Positions 61,116 to 64,000 of a stretch of DNA of 64,000 nucleotides are shown here, in pieces (positions within the stretch are counted from its first letter, which is position 1; every line of letters starts with the position of its first letter). The DNA comes from Gossypium raimondii (taxonomy: Eukaryota; Streptophyta; Magnoliopsida; Malvales; Malvaceae). A program made the position numbers and the translations under genes. Under the pieces are notes generated by a model. It worked only from the letters and a program-made list of their open reading frames with translations, was not told where the DNA came from and did not search any database. The stretch spans positions 47,161,192 through 47,225,191 of the forward strand of contig NC_068566.1 in NCBI RefSeq assembly GCF_025698545.1, given 5' to 3'.

Positions 61116-61499
61116 TTTTCCTTTTCTTTTTCCCAGTTTTTATGAGGATTTTCCTGGGAAAATTGAAGAGGTGATTTTGAAAAAATGTGAGTGAAGTTTG
61201 AGTCTGTGAGTGTTCGACGGGGGGCTTAGGGCGAAACGAGCGGAAAATTAAAAACTAGGAAAAGTAAAAGTTTTCTTAGATTTTAAAATGGTCGAACTTT
61301 TATTTTGGTCCCTATATTGTGTTTAAATTTAAAATTTGATCTTTTAGTTTTCTTTTTAATGTTATTGATTAATTCGAGTAATTATTCATATTGAATAGAT
61401 TTTTCTTAAAAGCACACTTTCTAATTATGATAGAGTGATGGGTTCAAAAGATATTTTAAGAATAATTTTTGTTTTTAAGAAAATATTGTCATTAATAAG
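61116..61499. other. HOS1 5' leader and promoter region
   Basis: A short GC-richer leader (to about 61250, with gttcgacggggggcttaggg) gives way to AT-rich DNA. No clear TATA box was identified, which is usual for a broadly expressed gene. Confidence 0.4.
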
Positions 61500-61880
61500 A
61501 AGTGTTTGATCGCTATTTGAAGTTTGAGTTTGACAACTTTTTTTTATCTTGGAATTTGATTTTTTTTTTCAAGTTAGATTTTGAGCTTGATAATTGTTTT
61601 CATATTAGGGATTGAATTAGCAATTGTTCCTACATCGGAGTTTGAATTTTTTTATCTAAGTTAGACCTTGAACTTCACAATTATTTTTATATTAGAGCTT
61701 GAACTTGATAATTGTTCTCATATTGGGACCTGAACTTTGGGGTTTTTAAAGACAAACTTAGACAAAAAAAAATTCAAGCCCCAATCTAGGAATAATTGTC
61801 AAGTTCAAGACTAAATTGGACAAAAAAAATTAGGATCCAATGTGGGAACAATTGACAAGTTCAAGCTCCAACTAGTGATT
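61500..61880. repeat. Tandem and inverted repeat of about 57-bp units
   Basis: The phrase gagcttgaacttgataattg and variants occur several times on the left (61590, 61690). They occur inverted on the right (aattgtcaagttcaag at 61790, aattgacaagttcaagctc at 61848), so the region can fold back on itself. Confidence 0.6.
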
Positions 61881-63160
61881 TAACCTTTAATAAAAACCAT
61901 AAATATATATAAATATATGACACATAGTACAAATGATAAATAAGACACTACAAACTAATGCACATATACTATGTCTGCAAAAAAATCCCAAGTGAGGAGA
62001 AAGACAAACTAACAATAACCGTGGCACTCAAATAATTCAAAAGCAAACCAAATATATATCACATTGATCAAATTGTTAAAAATTGCATTTTATTCATGCC
62101 ATCATTAGATCAATCTGACAACGAACTCCAGTCAACAAAAAACCATTGCCAAGGGATCTACCACGTCAATGATGTACAAAGGGTTAAGTTTCATATGACC
62201 TACCATTATCTTTATCTTGAAAGTCCTTCAAGAATTATTCCTAATAAATCTAACGATTGATTTCAAAAAATAGAATGGACAAGAACCATAACATTTTTCA
62301 AAAAAATTGAGTGAACAAAATAAAAACAAAGTAAAACAAAAATCACCATAATTAAAAAAAATGAAACTAAAAACAAAAGGGTTAATATTTTTAAAATTAC
62401 ACCGATTAAATCAATAATTCTCGATTAAATTAATTTCACCTCAGTTCAATTGATTCAATAATTTAAATTAATAATTATCATAAAATATTCGATGAATCAA
62501 ATAAATTATTAAAAATTTATAAAGAAGTATTAGAAAATATAAAATTCGATTGGTTAATTTTATATATCATAGAAAGCGACCCTAGAAACTCAAGGTTCCC
62601 AAGCTTTTACCATGTTTCTATCTTCGTCTTCTTGCATTAGCTTACCTGGGTAGTTTTGCAAAGGATTGGATTGATATCTACTTCAAAAAACATGAACTCT
62701 TGGATTCCATGTCGAGTGTTGAATCCTGCTTATTGGATTGATAATTCCCATAAAACTCTTCTTTTTTTCACCATAATTTGGCATCAAATTTGAGTGCCGG
62801 CAGGTTTAATTTTCTTCTATACAACTTAATGGAGGGCATTACAGATCATTTCAGCAACTTAAAAGGACTCAATTTTAGTAATATGTATTCATTCAAAAGC
62901 TCCGTTGAACAATTTTTGGAGCCTAAGGGTACGAAAAACTGAACTGAAGATGAGAAAGAATGTTTTGAACATGTAATGGGCTGAAGTCGGTAGGGGTTTG
63001 CCGACTCAGTCTTCTTCCCTCTTACTAACTCCACTATTTTGTCAAATATTTGAGAACCAAACTATTTTGCTAATTTATTTTTATCATAGAAGAAAAAACA
63101 TAAAAATTAAAGAGATACAATTCTTAGTGTCATAACATAAATAGTTTCAATACCAAGTTA
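61881..63160. other. Intergenic region, no supported gene
   Basis: AT-rich in the left half. 62570-63060 is of more ordinary composition (aagcgaccctagaaactcaag...), but no reading frame with recognisable protein content was found. A 62-codon minus-strand frame at 62846 shows no family signature. Confidence 0.4.
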
Positions 63161-63164
63161 ATCA

Positions 63165-63570
63165 AGAAGCGCCACTTGAGGAGAATAATAGAAAGCACTT
63201 CGTAAGGTTTGTCTCCACGCCATCGATGTTAAGTCATCAACAAGTTTATTATCCTCCCTGTGTAAACATGTTTGATAACCACATCCCACTCCTTCAAACA
63301 GTCCTGAGATTTTCGAATTAAATTGATCTCCTCATCTTTAGCATTGTTGGTCAATACATAAACAACATAAATACTGTCCACTCTTCCAAACAAGCATGAG
63401 TCCTTCAATCACACCCCACATCTCCGCTTCCCATATTGAACATGGGTCAAAGAAGTTTAGAAAACCCAACAACCCCATTCTCCATCAATCCCGTATAACA
63501 CCCCTAGACACACTAGTAGAAAACTTATATGCACCATCAATATTCATTTTATATTCCTTGAGAGGTTGCT
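63165..63570 (-). pseudogene. LINE-type RNase H fragment, frameshifted
   Basis: Read on the minus strand from 63560: IKMNIDGAYKFSTSVSRGVI (first RNase H strand with the catalytic Asp in NIDGA). After shifts follow WEAEMWGVIEGLMLVW (helix with the catalytic Glu position) and, near 63290-63170, WDVVIKHVYREDNKLVDDL (the H-x-REDN block with the last Asp). Stops and at least two frameshifts separate the parts. It is independent of the copies in the 7-33 kb array, being in the opposite orientation and with different sequence. Confidence 0.7.
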
Positions 63571-63603
63571 TATGATACTGTTATCAGCTAAATTCTTTTT
63601 TGT

Positions 63604-64000
63604 TGTGGTAAAAACATTTTTTCAATCTCTTTCAATTTTAACATTGAGCAAATTGGTCTTAGTTAAAGCAATTAATTCTTATCAATTTCAATAATGAACA
63701 ATTAAGGACAGTTACAGGTTAATGCTTTTCATCAAATTAACATAAATTAGATTGATATAATATAAATTTAACTCTTAATAATTTAGGCATCCTATCAATT
63801 TGATCCTAATTTAATAGATTTAACCCATATTATTTTTGTAAATGTGTAAATATTGAGATTAAATTTATTAAATTTTAAGAATCAATATCAAATTAACAAA
63901 ATATATAAACATTTAAGACTAAATTTATTATACCAATAATAAATATGAACAATTGAGGAAAAATATTAATATTGTTGTCCATGATTGCTCACTTTTAAAA
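63604..64000. mobile_element. MITE-like element related to 54248-54752, cut by window end
   Basis: It begins gtggtaaaaaca, then cattgagcaaattggtctta, attcttatcaatttcaat and gaacaattaagg, the same order as the left arm at 54248. The matching inverted arm starts at 63978 (catgattgctcactttta) and runs out of the window. Confidence 0.6.

Noticed and set aside
62846-63034. 62-codon minus-strand frame in the last 2 kb
   Set aside because: No motif, no homologue in the window, and it is isolated in repeat-rich DNA.

Overview
The window is nuclear DNA from a dicot plant. It is AT-rich, has long intergenic stretches full of LTR-retrotransposon, foldback and LINE remains, and carries intron-containing genes whose proteins read as plant-specific families (HOS1, KUA1/MYBS3-type MYB, DREB A-4 ERF, O-fucosyltransferase-like). 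The repeat style and the proteins fit a malvid and plausibly cotton (Gossypium). That species guess is inference, not something proved by the bases.

Layout. 1-4973 is an internally deleted Athila-like Ty3/gypsy element on the minus strand, with its downstream LTR cut by the window edge. 5065-7161 is a solo LTR with a 5-bp target duplication, ending 1 bp from the stop codon of a gene. 7163 to about 33360 is a decayed tandem array. Two paralogous 11-exon minus-strand genes (A, 7163-11095; B, 24176-28289) and an inverted tail of a third copy (C, about 21820) lie among repeated intergenic units. Each unit carries the same AT-rich blocks, a conserved non-coding cassette, and often a foldback element and a dead LINE-type RNase H fragment. 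Gene A is open across all exons except one TAA codon. Gene B is open from exon 3 to the stop, but its first two exons are damaged.

33360-43116 is gene-poor and holds SINE-like repeats with a tRNA-type B box, foldback elements and one hairpin candidate. From 43 to 61 kb four genes follow, all on the minus strand: a DREB A-4 type AP2/ERF factor (43117-43773), a two-exon O-fucosyltransferase-like membrane protein (48268-50870), a KUA1/MYBS3-like MYB-related repressor in three exons (52224-53814), and a ten-exon HOS1 E3 ligase (56964-61115). Splice phases agree throughout the multi-exon models. The last 3 kb hold another LINE RNase H fragment and a foldback element cut by the window end.

The ERF, MYB and HOS1 proteins all belong to families with roles in stress, light or cold signalling. 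Nothing in the sequence shows that they act as a unit, and their adjacency is ordinary plant gene order. The most unusual part of the window is the 7-33 kb array: how it was amplified, invaded and broken, and the unrecognised helical, coiled-coil protein family it carries.
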